DNA of 64,000 bases from positions 2,480,001-2,544,000 of the forward strand of contig JABYQN010000004.1 in assembly GCA_022606135.1 (NCBI GenBank). Direction: 5' to 3'. Made by a program: the position numbers and the translations under genes. Below, piece by piece: positions 23,997-34,260 of the stretch (its first letter is position 1; each line of letters starts with the position of its first letter). Under the pieces are notes generated by a model. It worked only from the letters and a program-made list of their open reading frames with translations, was not told where the DNA came from and did not search any database. The DNA is from Fomes fomentarius. Taxonomy: Eukaryota > Basidiomycota > Agaricomycetes > Polyporales > Polyporaceae.

Positions 23997-24769
23997 ATGT
24001 CTTCTGGACTCAGACTCGACGAAGCGGGCTATGACCCAGACGATGTTATGCGGAACCATAGCCAGGAGATGAATGTGTATGGGGACAATCCTGGCCACCC
24101 CACGGTGCTTCATCCTGATCCCGGTCCTCAACATACTAGTCAATACTCGAGCTTGCGAGACGCAGCGCCAACCAACTTTCGAGCAGTGGCTGAGCCTCTA
24201 GAGCTAGTGAGTGCGATGTACAAGCTGCACAACACACCGCTTACGAGATTACTCCTCAGGGTCCCTCTCTGTCTTGGGATCCCCTTCCATGCGTACGATA
24301 CGAGCGTGGAAGACGCAATGAAGCCAATCCACGGGACGTTGTCTGCTTCAACCGTATGGTGGGAGGTGTGTTAGTAGAAGGGGTGTCGCTAGCGAACCTC
24401 TCGGAAAACCGCAACTTGCCTGATTTGGTGAACGGAGACGGGGCGGGGTTGCCAAATGACGTCGCTGCGAAGATTTCTGTCAGAATTGAGGTATGGACTC
24501 CACGGCGTTTCCGCCGCCATCCGCACAGACTGACCGATAATGGGGCCATAGTTCCTGGGCTGCGAGCCGTACACTAGGCAAATCATGTCCCGGAGGTCAA
24601 CAAGGGCGGGAGAACCCATATCGTTGCTCACCCTGGCGCATAAGGTTGCACAAGAAACGCACCAGTTCATGGTGCGTGACTCGATGGCTTCTGCTGACCG
24701 GATGCGGATTCATGCGCTGTTCACAGGAGTTGACGATGAAGGTGCAGAAACCTTTGATCCATGAGGGGA
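23997..24769 (+). CDS. Possible unrecognised gene or gene fragment
   Basis: An open stretch of 125 codons from the ATG at 23997 is rich in charged residues (GYDPDDVMRNHSQEMN near its start). It is followed by a second open segment that includes GDGAGLPNDVAAKISVRIE (about 24436-24492) and a third that reads KVAQETHQFMVRDSMASADR then VDDEGAETFDP to the TGA at about 24767-24769. The pieces could be joined by introns near 24366 and 24493. No known domain is visible. The amino-acid make-up looks more protein-like than random shadow frames, which is the main support. It may be a remnant. Confidence 0.3.
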
Positions 24770-25249
24770 TTGTACTAGAGACGAAGGATCTATTGCTGTG
24801 CAGACTCTATAGAGCCTCGTCGGGATCCTGGGTTCCGGAATTCAAGGTGCCGCGCTGGACTCTGCCAGCGTGATCGCGGTGATTTGGAGCTTCGTTTGGA
24901 GTTACTGTGTGTTTGGGTTTACTGTACTATTCCGGTGTCTAGGCTTGCGTGTGACTTACTGTGTTAGGCGAATTTGAGTGCTGTGATTCGATGCATGTTT
25001 GGATTGAAAGCCAAAAATTAGACTGGTACAAAGCATGTAAGTAAGTACTGTAGATGACACGTACAGCCACCAGCCGGCCATGACAGCATCCGGCCGATGA
25101 TGGGTAAATCTTGATGCCTCCGCTCCAACCTGGGTTGTAGCCACCCAGCTCTTCTCCCCTTTCGTCTCGTGTCTGCGAGGTTCTACCATACTGTGTCCTC
25201 GACGTGCATACTGTACCCGTAGTGCTCTTTACCTAGAGCTCTTCCTGCG
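24770..25249. other. Spacer, no gene recognised
   Basis: Nothing recognised. The downstream end of the UbiA-like relic may extend a little into it. Confidence 0.4.
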
Positions 25250-26157
25250 AGGATTATTAGGTTCTTGTCAACTTTGGGCGGGGTTGCTCACCGAGGTCTA
25301 CCTCGCCTGCAAGTACTCGGGCTCGGACTGGACGCCTATCCGCTGCGCATGCGTCATCTCGCATACGTGGACTCGCGAGCACCTTCCCAACGACCTCGCA
25401 GATCTCCTTCTGATCATCTACTTTACCAATATAAGGGTCACAGATAGGGCACTTGCTCGTATAGTTGTCTACCGCGTACTAAACCGTTGCCCCCTTCTGA
25501 TTCGCTGCAATCTCGGGCGTCGCTGCTTGGAGCGCACACTGCATGGAAGCGAAATATCGCCAACATATATCGTCAGTCATACCGAGCTAGGGATGGCTGA
25601 TATACTGGCTACCATACATTGTCTGGATAGTCTGTCGACCAACAACCTTGTCTCCATCAACGTCCTTGAATTCTTGGGCGTGAATGGTAGTCGCAAATAT
25701 TCCGGCGCTAGCTCTGATAGAACAGGTCGGAATAATGAGGCCTGTACTGACACAATCGATGTGTGAGCCCATGCATGTGAGTTGAGAGTGGTAAACATAC
25801 CAGAGACCAACAAAGAGCAAACTCCCAGCGTGTTGACAATGTCGCGAGTGACCCAGTGCCCACGGTGTGCACAGCAAGCTCGTTGTATATTATCGTAAGT
25901 AATACGATCTCCCAGGATTGTCTCGCTACACGACCGCTTCCGAGATTGCCGTAACCTGTTAGTGCGTGCGGTACGATTCCCCAGTTGTGTGCACGAAAGT
26001 AGAGTAACGAAGGGTCGAGACATATGTAAAATCTTCGAAATACTCGGCGGTAAAGGAGCGATAAAAGGTCACCGCCCATGATAATATCTGCCATTCTGCC
26101 ATAAGGCAGCAGTGTCTTTGTGGCCGCGCTTCCCGCGAGGACATGTGTCACGATCAA
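25250..26157 (-). pseudogene. UbiA-like prenyltransferase, probable pseudogene
   Basis: UbiA enzymes are membrane prenyltransferases that join a prenyl diphosphate to an acceptor, with two Asp-rich motifs. The clearest block is GIFATTIHAQEFKDVDGDK then VVGRQTIQTMYG on the minus strand at about 25710-25610, matching the second Asp-rich motif (KDVxGD) and GRxT of fungal UbiA-like proteins. Upstream come IVLLTIIYNEL (about 25905-25873) and HWVTRDIVNTLG, both family-like, but the second is one base out of frame with the first near 25850. The first Asp motif region, where relatives read EDxxNKPxRPIPSGR, survives only as AATKTLLPYGRM (about 26129-26094) without the acidic pair. A 57-base intron at about 25805-25749 fits. 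The C-terminal part near 25480-25300 has stops. The loss of the first motif and the frameshift argue for a relic. Confidence 0.62.
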
Positions 26158-26279
26158 CTTCTAGCTAGTTCGAACCCCAAGACGACACGTCCAACGCCAG
26201 GTCCAGACCGAGGTCCAACAGTGCTATACATGGACGACACACGCGGAGTTCGTCAAGAAGGATCCTTTCGGTACCCTTG

Positions 26280-27169
26280 CCTCCAAGGTAGATGATCCAC
26301 GACTTTCGACCAGATAGTGGTTCCATGGTAGTATGCATAGTAGGAGGACATGGGCTCGTTGATGCGTAGATGTATATTCAGTGCGTTGTAGAGGTTTTCA
26401 AATTTATCTGCGCATAGGTGGTGGGGTATTGGGCAGAGGTAGGCGGACAGATACGGTAACTCGGGAGATACTCATCTACAATAGTACACGGGCGTGCGAC
26501 GTACCGACGGTTCCAGCGAGATCACAGAGGCCTGGAGTGTTCGCTCTCATTCCTCAGCGAAAGGCCGAGATCCTGGTAGTGTTGACCGTGTCTCGATGCA
26601 TGCACAGCACGGTAGGCCAAGGACGTGACTGGTAACCTGGGATTCTGCCAAACTCGGAGGACGAACAGGCACCAACGGGTGCTCCCCTATTTCGAACGGA
26701 AAGCAGGCCAGACGCGTTCACCATAAAGAAGGTGCGACCTTGGGTATTCCGAGCCATCAGTCCAACTTGAAGCCTGAGTTTTCAGGTAGTAGCAGCGCGA
26801 GAGAGGAGACGAGGGTCGAGAGCATCGAAAGATAGGACATTAGAACAAAAGGGTTTCATACGCGGGACAGCGTCTCGGTTGATGCATGTGCCGGTTGCCG
26901 GTGTGTTTGTTTGGGGGAACAAACAAACTCCTGTGGGCCAGCACTGCGCTTGCGCCGACTGCGACTCATGCGCAATATCACACATCTTGCTTCACTACTG
27001 AGCCCTTTCGGTCACAGAGACGGGGAAGGTGATTCAGATATCGTTTGAAAGCTTGCTAGCATGCGAAACTGACGACACGTTTCACCGGCCCATGATTGCT
27101 CACCATAAAATCCATTGTTCGGCCATCCTGACCGGTACCTCCGTCTTCCACTCCGACCTTCACCGACCC
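26280..27169 (+). repeat. Duplicated 5' flank of P450 psi3 (partner: 62640-63460, inverted)
   Basis: Blocks match the reverse complement of 62640-63460 in the same order: GATGATCCACGACTTTCG (about 26291), the shared GACATGGGCTCGTTGATGCG (26348), GGTTCCAGCGAGATCA (about 26510), AGGCCAGACGCGTTCA (about 26704), and the palindrome at 26905-26928. The part from about 26530 on also matches 21360-22050 upstream of psi2. No gene is evident. Confidence 0.7.
26905..26928 (+). promoter_or_regulatory. Nine-bp palindrome upstream of P450 psi3
   Basis: GTTTGTTTG, six bases, CAAACAAAC: a perfect 9-bp inverted repeat about 240 bases before the psi3 start. The adjacent CACGTG core found at the other copies has decayed to CTGTGG here. 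Confidence 0.5.
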
Positions 27170-29435
27170 ATGGAGTTCAACTCCATGTCGCTCTCAGCTT
27201 CCATTCTCACTGTGTGCTGTACATACGCGCTATGGGCTCATAGTACGATAGTGGTGCGGTAAGCCATCGCCTTTGGACAACCTCCCTGAGCCGCGTCGCG
27301 ACCCCTTCCTGCCCTGTATACACCCATATAGTTGGTGTCCTTAGCATACCTCCATTCTTCAGGGAGAACCACAAAGATCGCCGATCATCAGAACTAGAGG
27401 TACTGACAGGACCACTGTGCGAAGTATGGTCTGGTTCATCTGGTATTCGCGTTCGTCTGGGTTCGTGTTTATCTCATTCCGTTCGTGGTGGTACTCACGC
27501 TGCGCCATCGCCCATAACGTCAGAAGCCCGTGCTCAGTGTGTATGACCCGACGGCGATCCGAAGTGTTCTCATCAGGATATGGAGTGCTTCCATCAATGC
27601 ACCACACCGTCTCAGTAAGTATCGCTCCTCTATAATCGATCTGCGAACGGCTCTCTGAGCACTAATGTGAGATAGCGACCTTCACCTGCTTCTCCCACAT
27701 TGGCTTTCTACAACAACTAGCTAGCAACATCAAAAACAGCGTAAAGCACTCAATCCGTTACTATCCGCCTCACACTTATGCAAGACGGCGCACATCATCT
27801 ACGACGTCGCGTGCAAGGTTTGCTGTCCTCCACTCCTACCTTGGGGTTGCGCTGGTTGACCTGAACCTCTGTGCAGGTACAACGCGCTATCAGCGAAAGG
27901 GTCGGTGAGGACACTGGTGAAGTTGACATGAATAGCTGGATGGCTCGAGATGCTCGGCTAGGGTGGGGCTGCAGCAGCGGGGAAGTGGTTGATGGCGATG
28001 CATCTGTTTACGATGCGGAGAGCTTGGGAGGTGTGGAGAGTCTCGCAGAGGGTCTCAGGTACTCCTTCGATGACTACTAGAAGGACACCGCAGACCACTT
28101 CGGCGAGTCTTTGACGACGGATTTTCTGTGGCTCACTCCCTTCCATTTCCCTCCCTCCGTTCGACGTTCAATCACGACTGACCTCTGTATGCAGTAGACT
28201 GGTGTTCTTCCGCATACCATTGGTCACCTTCATTATCCCGGTGCCGTCGTGCGTCATGCCCGAGTTGCGGATTCGCACTGTCCTACGATGGTTCCCGCAT
28301 CGCGATGTACGGTGGCTCATGGCCATTGCTGACCTAATGGCGCAGCGTTTGTGGGACATAGTCCAGAAGAGGGTGCTCCGGGAAGATGATTAAGCGCTCC
28401 TGCGACAGGTCGGGGCAGGCAAAGACCTCATCATGAGCATCCTTCGTGAGTTCACTTATCTTACTCGTCCTTATTCGCGATGCTCCACGTCCTGTCGCAC
28501 CGAAAAACAACATGTTAGTGTTAGAGACAGGCAGTCTTTCAGACCCCGAGCTGATCGTATCGCTATGGTCACTCTTCGTTCTCTCTTCCGCTTTCCTTCC
28601 CTCGTGCACTAATGCCCTATATCAGTACATTGTTCCCATTCACTATCCGCCTGCATGGAAACGAGCTCGAACGGCCCTCTCGCGTATCGTCGACGTCCTC
28701 GCGGAACGCCCTAGCGGAGCGCCCTAGCGTCCAAGCTCAGCTGAAGCGCAGAGATCAACAACGCCTGTGCCAGGCTTGGTGAAGACGCACTGTACGACGA
28801 CCTGGTCAAGTTGCTGTACCTCGATGCTGCCACCCGCGTGGCGTTGTCAGTCTACGGACTGGCTGTCTTGGCCGTCCGGAGGTGAGTCTATTGCATAGTC
28901 TATGCTAGAGCTTTTCTTCGTTCATGGCATGTCTCAGCCAGGATACTGGGCTGAAGGACGACCGGTGCACCTGACCTCGCTCAGGCCGACTCTGTGAGAT
29001 CGGTGGACGAAGATAATCGCCATGTGGGTTGCAGTCGCTCATTCTCCGCACCTATACGAGGCCAGCATGGCTCGAAAATGAGCGAATTATTAGTGCCTGT
29101 GGCATATGCTCATAGGAGCTCCTTGACAGCGGTTTCAATTTCGCAGAACTCGAGATGAGTAAGTGACGTGTTATTACGTTTATGAGCTGTACTGATGAGG
29201 CTGTGCAGAGGTCATCATCTCTGTGCTGCTGCTATCTGCTTGCTCGTTTGAGTTGACTGCGGTGACATACCCGACGATGGGGGATGGCGAGAAGCTAGAG
29301 AATGCTGCGCAAGGTGAAGCGTTCGATACGAAGGCGGTCACTCCATCTCCCTGCGCCGTACGAAATCTCTGCATCCGAAGAACTCATATGCTATTCAGAT
29401 ACCTCCTCTCGGTCTCTCTGCGACGTCAGATCTGA
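27170..29435 (+). pseudogene. Cytochrome P450 relic psi3 (longest plus-strand copy)
   Basis: Exon 1 starts at the ATG 27170-27172 (MEFNSMSLSASILTV, membrane anchor), but the frame hits TAA at about 27260 before the proline-rich hinge, which reads PSPLDNLPEP in another frame. Later parts are present in order: the DPTAIRS-like exon near 27540-27610; EVDMNSWMAR (about 27921) and YSFDDY (about 28062); VFFRIPLVTFIIPVPSCVMP then ELRIRTVLRWFPHRDV (about 28203-28308); and LSDPELIVSLWSLFVLSS (about 28531). Lesions: TAA at 28391-28393 where relatives read GAG or GAC; an extra base near 28743; the K-helix ExxR replaced by RVALS (about 28833); and loss of the PERW-to-haem exon between about 29080 and 29095. 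The C-terminal exon is recognisable (VIISVLLLSACSFELTAVTYP, about 29211-29273). Not functional. Confidence 0.8.
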
Positions 29436-30847
29436 AATCTGTCACTGCCAGCACCTTCATTTATCAAGTAGTCTCGTAATCCCGTCCTCTGCTTCCTGCC
29501 ATCGTGTCTCGCTTTTGCTGTTCGCCCACTGTCCATGCCTACATTCGTCTGTGTTCTGCCGTCTTACCCCTGCCATTGTTTCCGCGATGCCGCCGATACT
29601 AAGGGAATGTACTTACTTTGAGCACCTCACTTGGCATCCGTATCGGTATATCCGTGCTCTCTGTAGAGTACACTTGCTTGAGTATAGCACTAGCCTACCG
29701 CAATGACGGAAGACTGGACCATGCCTGCAGGTGGACTTCCAATTGACCGCGCTCGATGGACGGCGGGGCGGGGCGGGGCGGGGCCGTATCCGAGCTCAGG
29801 ATTAGTATCTAGTGGCTTCTATCCAAGTTCCGCCTTTCCGCCGCACTCATCATCCATCTCCCGTCCGAACCAGTCATCAGATATTTGAACTGGTTGCTCC
29901 ATTTATCGACCGTCTGTCATCTGCCGTGATGTTGTGCGCTCGAGGTATTCATTGAACCAACTGACATGATCGTGGGTGCACAATTGCCGTCTTCTTTCGA
30001 TGATGGCCAATACTATAATGACCATTTCCGCTCGCGGCATAAGGGCAGTAACGGTGCATGGCTTCCTCTCGTCCCTTAGCCAATAGGTTCAATGCCGCTA
30101 AAGGGATCCATATGGCCCGATGTCCCCATGATTGGGTGTGATAGCGCCCGCGAAGGCAAAGGTGCGAGTTCTGTTCGGCACGCTACTGCGCCAAAAATCC
30201 GCTGTGACTATGCTAGATGCACCCCCTCAGCGCTCAGCGATGACCGATTCCAAAACACTCGATGTCATAGTCTAGAAAGATGTTGTGAGTCACTCTCTAT
30301 GGAAGACATAGACCGGGATCCCGAGTACCATGGTCAAAAGTGAGTTCATCGGAGCATCCACCAGGAGAGATTGTCACTGTTCACGGAACTACCATAGTTT
30401 TTCTGCAGACCTTTTTCCGTAACGAGGAACACTGTTAGATAAGCCCGAGGGTCCCAGATCTAATCATTCAGCCGAGGCATCACAGTTCAAGTAAACGCGT
30501 TCAACGCACACTGGTGACTCGTGAGGTGATCTTATCGCCAGGGACAGGTGAGCGCATCAGCACGCGCGCACTTGGCACTCAGCGTTGGCAGATGTAGGCG
30601 TGGACTTCTGCACGCCATCTTTCTGTGGCTTCCATCTGTCCGGGCAGTGGCTCAAGAGCGCGATTGTAAGTCGAGCGCGCCTCGCCCAATGTATCAAACG
30701 TGAAGGGCATATATTTCGTATCAACTCACAATGGGTTTCCTCCCTCGCACTCCGGCCTCTATCAGCGTGATCCCTTTCCTGCGTAACGAGAATATCATCT
30801 GGCTGACTCTTCCTAACCTCGGTGTACTCACCAAACAGATTGAAACC
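29436..30847. other. Spacer upstream of DUF6534 copy C, with a G4-type run
   Basis: No gene recognised. Four GGGG tracts separated by single C bases lie at 29765-29783. Open frames around 29302-29706 and 29703-29888 lack motifs. Confidence 0.4.
29765..29783 (+). repeat. GGGGC repeat, four G-tracts
   Basis: GGGGCGGGGCGGGGCGGGG. Four runs of four G with one-base loops fit the classic G-quadruplex pattern. Confidence 0.9.
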
Positions 30848-33057
30848 ATGTCCGAACCTCTACCCCATCCAGCCCCTGTTCTGCCTCGAGCAGCACTACC
30901 ATCTATCGATGAGACATTTGGTGCAGTGCTCATCGGAAGCTTCATCGGGCTCATGTACGTGTGATATTGGGTTTTTTCAAGTGGAAGATCTCCTGACGTG
31001 AGCATTGCTAGGTTATACGGGCTGACCGTCCATCAGACGTTCCGGTACTTCTGCATGTACCCTGGTGATGCACGATTCCTGAAAGCTACGGTGCGTATCT
31101 GCGACTCCAAATATCTATCAAGTCGCTTTCTGAGCAAAATGAAAGGTGTTTCTCCTATTGTTAGTCTCGTACATCGTCTAGCAACCGTCATCTTCGTTTA
31201 AAGTTCAGTCTTTCTTTAGTCTCACGGACACCCTACACACAGTGGTGTGCTTTCACATCAAGTACGTTTTGATGAAGTATATCCAGCGCTTGTACTGATA
31301 TATATTATAGCTACCACTACCTCGTAGTAAACTACTTCAACCCGTTTGGGCTCTTGAGTGGTGTTTGGTGAGCATGTTGGATTCGAACACTAGTAGCCGA
31401 TCTCATCTTATAGAAGGTCCATAAGGGTACGTGTACATCCTGCAAAATGCTCCCAAGTCAACTTATAATTCGGGCTGATTAAGCTTCTGATACCAACGAC
31501 GGTGAGTTTCTACCCCAACCGGGGTCATGACCGATCAGTTTGACTCATAACCACTACAGAGCTTCATGATTATAGTGATGCAAACGTACGCTGCTCATGT
31601 GGGATTCTACTACCCTAGTGGCTGACTCTGTGTAGCTTCTATGCTAGACGCGTGTATATGTGTGAGTGGTATCTGGACCGCACATTACGAACAGAATCAT
31701 AGAAGATATCTAGTGCGATCAACGAGCGGACGGCTGCATATCTGGATCCCTATAATGTCGGTGAGCAATCCCATCCCGTTCGCATCACTTCATAATGTCT
31801 GACTGTATAGTAGGTAGTAGCTATGCTGTGCACCTCAGGTAGAATTTCAGCCCCTACTTAGAAGTAGACGTCCGGAGAGAGTATTGATGATCATTCGTTC
31901 ATAGCCTTCTGCGTAGGCAAGTTATTACCGAGATAACGTTTTGTTTGACTGCTGAATTGAGGACTACAGCTGCCACGATAGAGACGTGAGTACTTCTCCT
32001 CCATATCTTGCGAGAGGACGGTAACTAATGTCATCGAAGTTTTGTACAGGTCACTCTTCTCAGATGGCGTCGCTTCACAGTACGAGTAACACTTGAATGT
32101 GCATATATCAATCACTAACTCCACTGCATCTAGTGGATCATATCAGGGATATTCGGAAGTGCTGTAGCAACGGATATTATGCTCACCACCACCTTGATCA
32201 TATACTTGAGGAGTAACCGCACGGGGTATAAACAGTGAGTAGATCGCCTATCATTGCGAGGGTCAGAGCTGATTATCTGATTACTCCTCAAGAACCGACT
32301 CTATGTTGAACATCATGACCGTCTACACTATCAACACGGGTATGCAACAATCGCAAACTATATGAAGATGCGCTGACTTTTATACAGGACTGCTGACAAG
32401 GTAGCTCGTACTATGTGCTGTACATAGACTGGTCTGCTCATCTCGCATATGCCATGCGCAGTACCCTGAGTTTCTTCGGATTTATCTTTGTCCGTATAGT
32501 TTTCTTGATTGCGACCAAAACTAATCTTACAAATGGCTACAGGCACTGGTACAACCTGCGACATTAGTCTATGCCGCGGTCAGCATTCCTGCTACAAAAT
32601 GTGAGGATGTAACATACCACTCGTTCGGCCGTTACTGACCCTCATATCCCATACTCGTTAGCATACGCGATCTCCGTCCTTTCTGTGTGCGTTGCGCATC
32701 GCAAATGCATATATCTGACAATATATCTGACATATACAGCTTTCTTCTTGTAGATTGAACTCCCGCAGCATCCTCAGAGATGTGATCGGTTCTCCTAGAC
32801 TAGATGACTTTGGCGCGTTCGGCATGCGTGCTCTTCTGAGTGCTACCAGGCCCATGGTCTCTCAGCAGTCCCACAGGCTTGACGGCAACGTACAAGGTCC
32901 CGCGATATGGGACGGTAATCCAAGCACCGTCATCGACATCAAAACACACAGTTCTGGGTCCCAGACGGTAGGGCTGCAACAGCCCCCAGGCGCGGAAGAA
33001 AGCTCTTCGCGAGAGGCCATTGATTCTTTTGAGATGAAAAACTTACGATCTGTATAG
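30848..33057 (+). CDS. DUF6534-type integral membrane protein, copy C
   Basis: The ATG at 30848-30850 opens an exon ending PSIDETFGAVLIGSFIGLM, split by an intron at about 30956-31011 (GTACGT...GCTAG). Exon 2 reads LYGLTVHQTFRYFCMYPGD, then SLTDTLHTVVCFHI (about 31218-31260), YHYLVVNYFNPFGLLSGVW (about 31314-31368), LIIYLRSNRTGYK (about 32193-32233), and TDSMLNIMTVYTINTG with LNSRSILRDVIGSPR near 32294-32787 as the family's last conserved block. The tail is rich in Ser and charged residues and stops at TAG 33055-33057. It is a near copy of F (54091-56317, minus), with even intron sequence conserved, so the pair is a recent inverted duplication. A TAA near 31199 falls where F has an open frame; it may be intronic or a lesion. 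Function unknown. Confidence 0.72.
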
Positions 33058-33599
33058 TTCGGTCAACTGTACATGTATGACAAAACCAAATCAGATGCAG
33101 TGACAGGAGAGAGGGTACACCAGTAACCTGGTAGAGGTTGGCAGGCGCTGCACAGCAAGATACAATTCCTTTCGTATTATGACCTACTTCCGTCGAACAC
33201 GATTGGCAGATCTGGTGCCGCTCAAAGTAGCATCGCAAGGCGTGGGTCTAGTAGATAGTGCGGTGCCGACTCAGCAAAGGGAGCGTGCAGACAGAAGGCT
33301 TGTATTTCGCAATCAGTTCATGCGCCGGCCGCCGCATATCGAGAATGCTAGGGCACGGACGTACCGGAAGCTATACCACTTGCCAAACTACTGTACTACA
33401 CAGCGTCCATAATAAAGATATCCCAGTAGCTCCCGTATGCTCAGCGCAGGGAGGATTTGTGGTAGCCTAGTCCAGCCTAGTAGCGGCTAGGGTAGCCTCA
33501 GCGTCTCGGCCCTCCAGTACCCTTCCGCATAAAGTATTTGACGACCAACATCGCTGATACTAATTTCCTATAGGCAGAAAAATTGGATGTGGGGAAGTC
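33058..33599. other. Spacer between copy C and P450 relic psi4
   Basis: Nothing recognised. Short GTAGCCTAGTCCAGCCTAGT-like repeats occur near 33460-33495. Confidence 0.4.
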
Positions 33600-33652
33600 A
33601 GTTCGGATTCTTGCACCTTCAAGCTCTGAGATCTGACGAAGGGAGGGTCGCC

Positions 33653-33683
33653 TTTGTTTGGCGAGACAAACAAACCCACGTGG
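33653..33683 (+). promoter_or_regulatory. Palindrome plus CACGTG box upstream of P450 psi4
   Basis: TTTGTTTG, six bases, CAAACAAA, then directly CCCACGTGG. It is the best-preserved example of the block shared by four P450 copies. Confidence 0.55.
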
Positions 33684-33699
33684 CCGATATAGGCGAGCC

Positions 33700-34260
33700 C
33701 TCTTGCCAACATGCCTGCGGGACATACGCTTCACCGCTCTGCTCTCTCTCGATCCCGGCAACAAGAAAGTATTGCTCACTATGTTCTTCCGTGTATCATT
33801 TGTCACCATCATCATCCCGGTGCTGTCGTATCTTATGCCCGAGTCACAGATCTGCACTGTCTTATAATGGTTCCCACATCGCGATGTACCACGGGTCATA
33901 GCGATATTCGACCTGATGGCGTGGCGTTCGCGGGAGATCGTCGAGGAGAAGAGGGGAAGAGGAGGCTGCTGCTGCTGCGAGGCGATGACGCGCTCCTTCG
34001 ACAGGTCAAGGACCTGATGAGCATCCTTCGTGAGTTCACTGGCATACATATATAATCCTACTCGTTCTCATCCACGATACTAAGACTATAAGTGTCTTGT
34101 GGCAGTGATGTCAGTGACGTTGAAGACTTGGTCAAGCTTTCGTACCCATTCGCGAGACGTTGTGGCAGTATGGGCTGGTGTTCTTCACCGTCCCGAGGTG
34201 AGTCGGCCCACACCCCGGAATCTATCCTCACCTGTGAGTGTCATGTAACTCTGTGCGGTC
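33700..34260 (+). pseudogene. Cytochrome P450 relic psi4 (mini-copy)
   Basis: Promoter-like flank (33600-33780) runs straight into a mid-gene exon: MFFRVSFVTIIIPVLSYLMP then ESQICTVL (33780-33864), so the anchor and N-terminal exons are deleted. A TAA at 33865-33867 replaces the arginine (CGA) seen in the other copies. Then come IAIFDLMAWRSREIVEEK (about 33898-33951), a CTGCTGCTGCTG run and DDALLRQVKDLMSILREFT (about 33985-34040). A second deletion removes the I-helix exon; the sequence resumes at DLVKLSYPF (about 34124), where ExxR has become ETLW in the matching frame (about 34155-34166). Two large deletions and a stop make it clearly non-functional. Confidence 0.75.
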
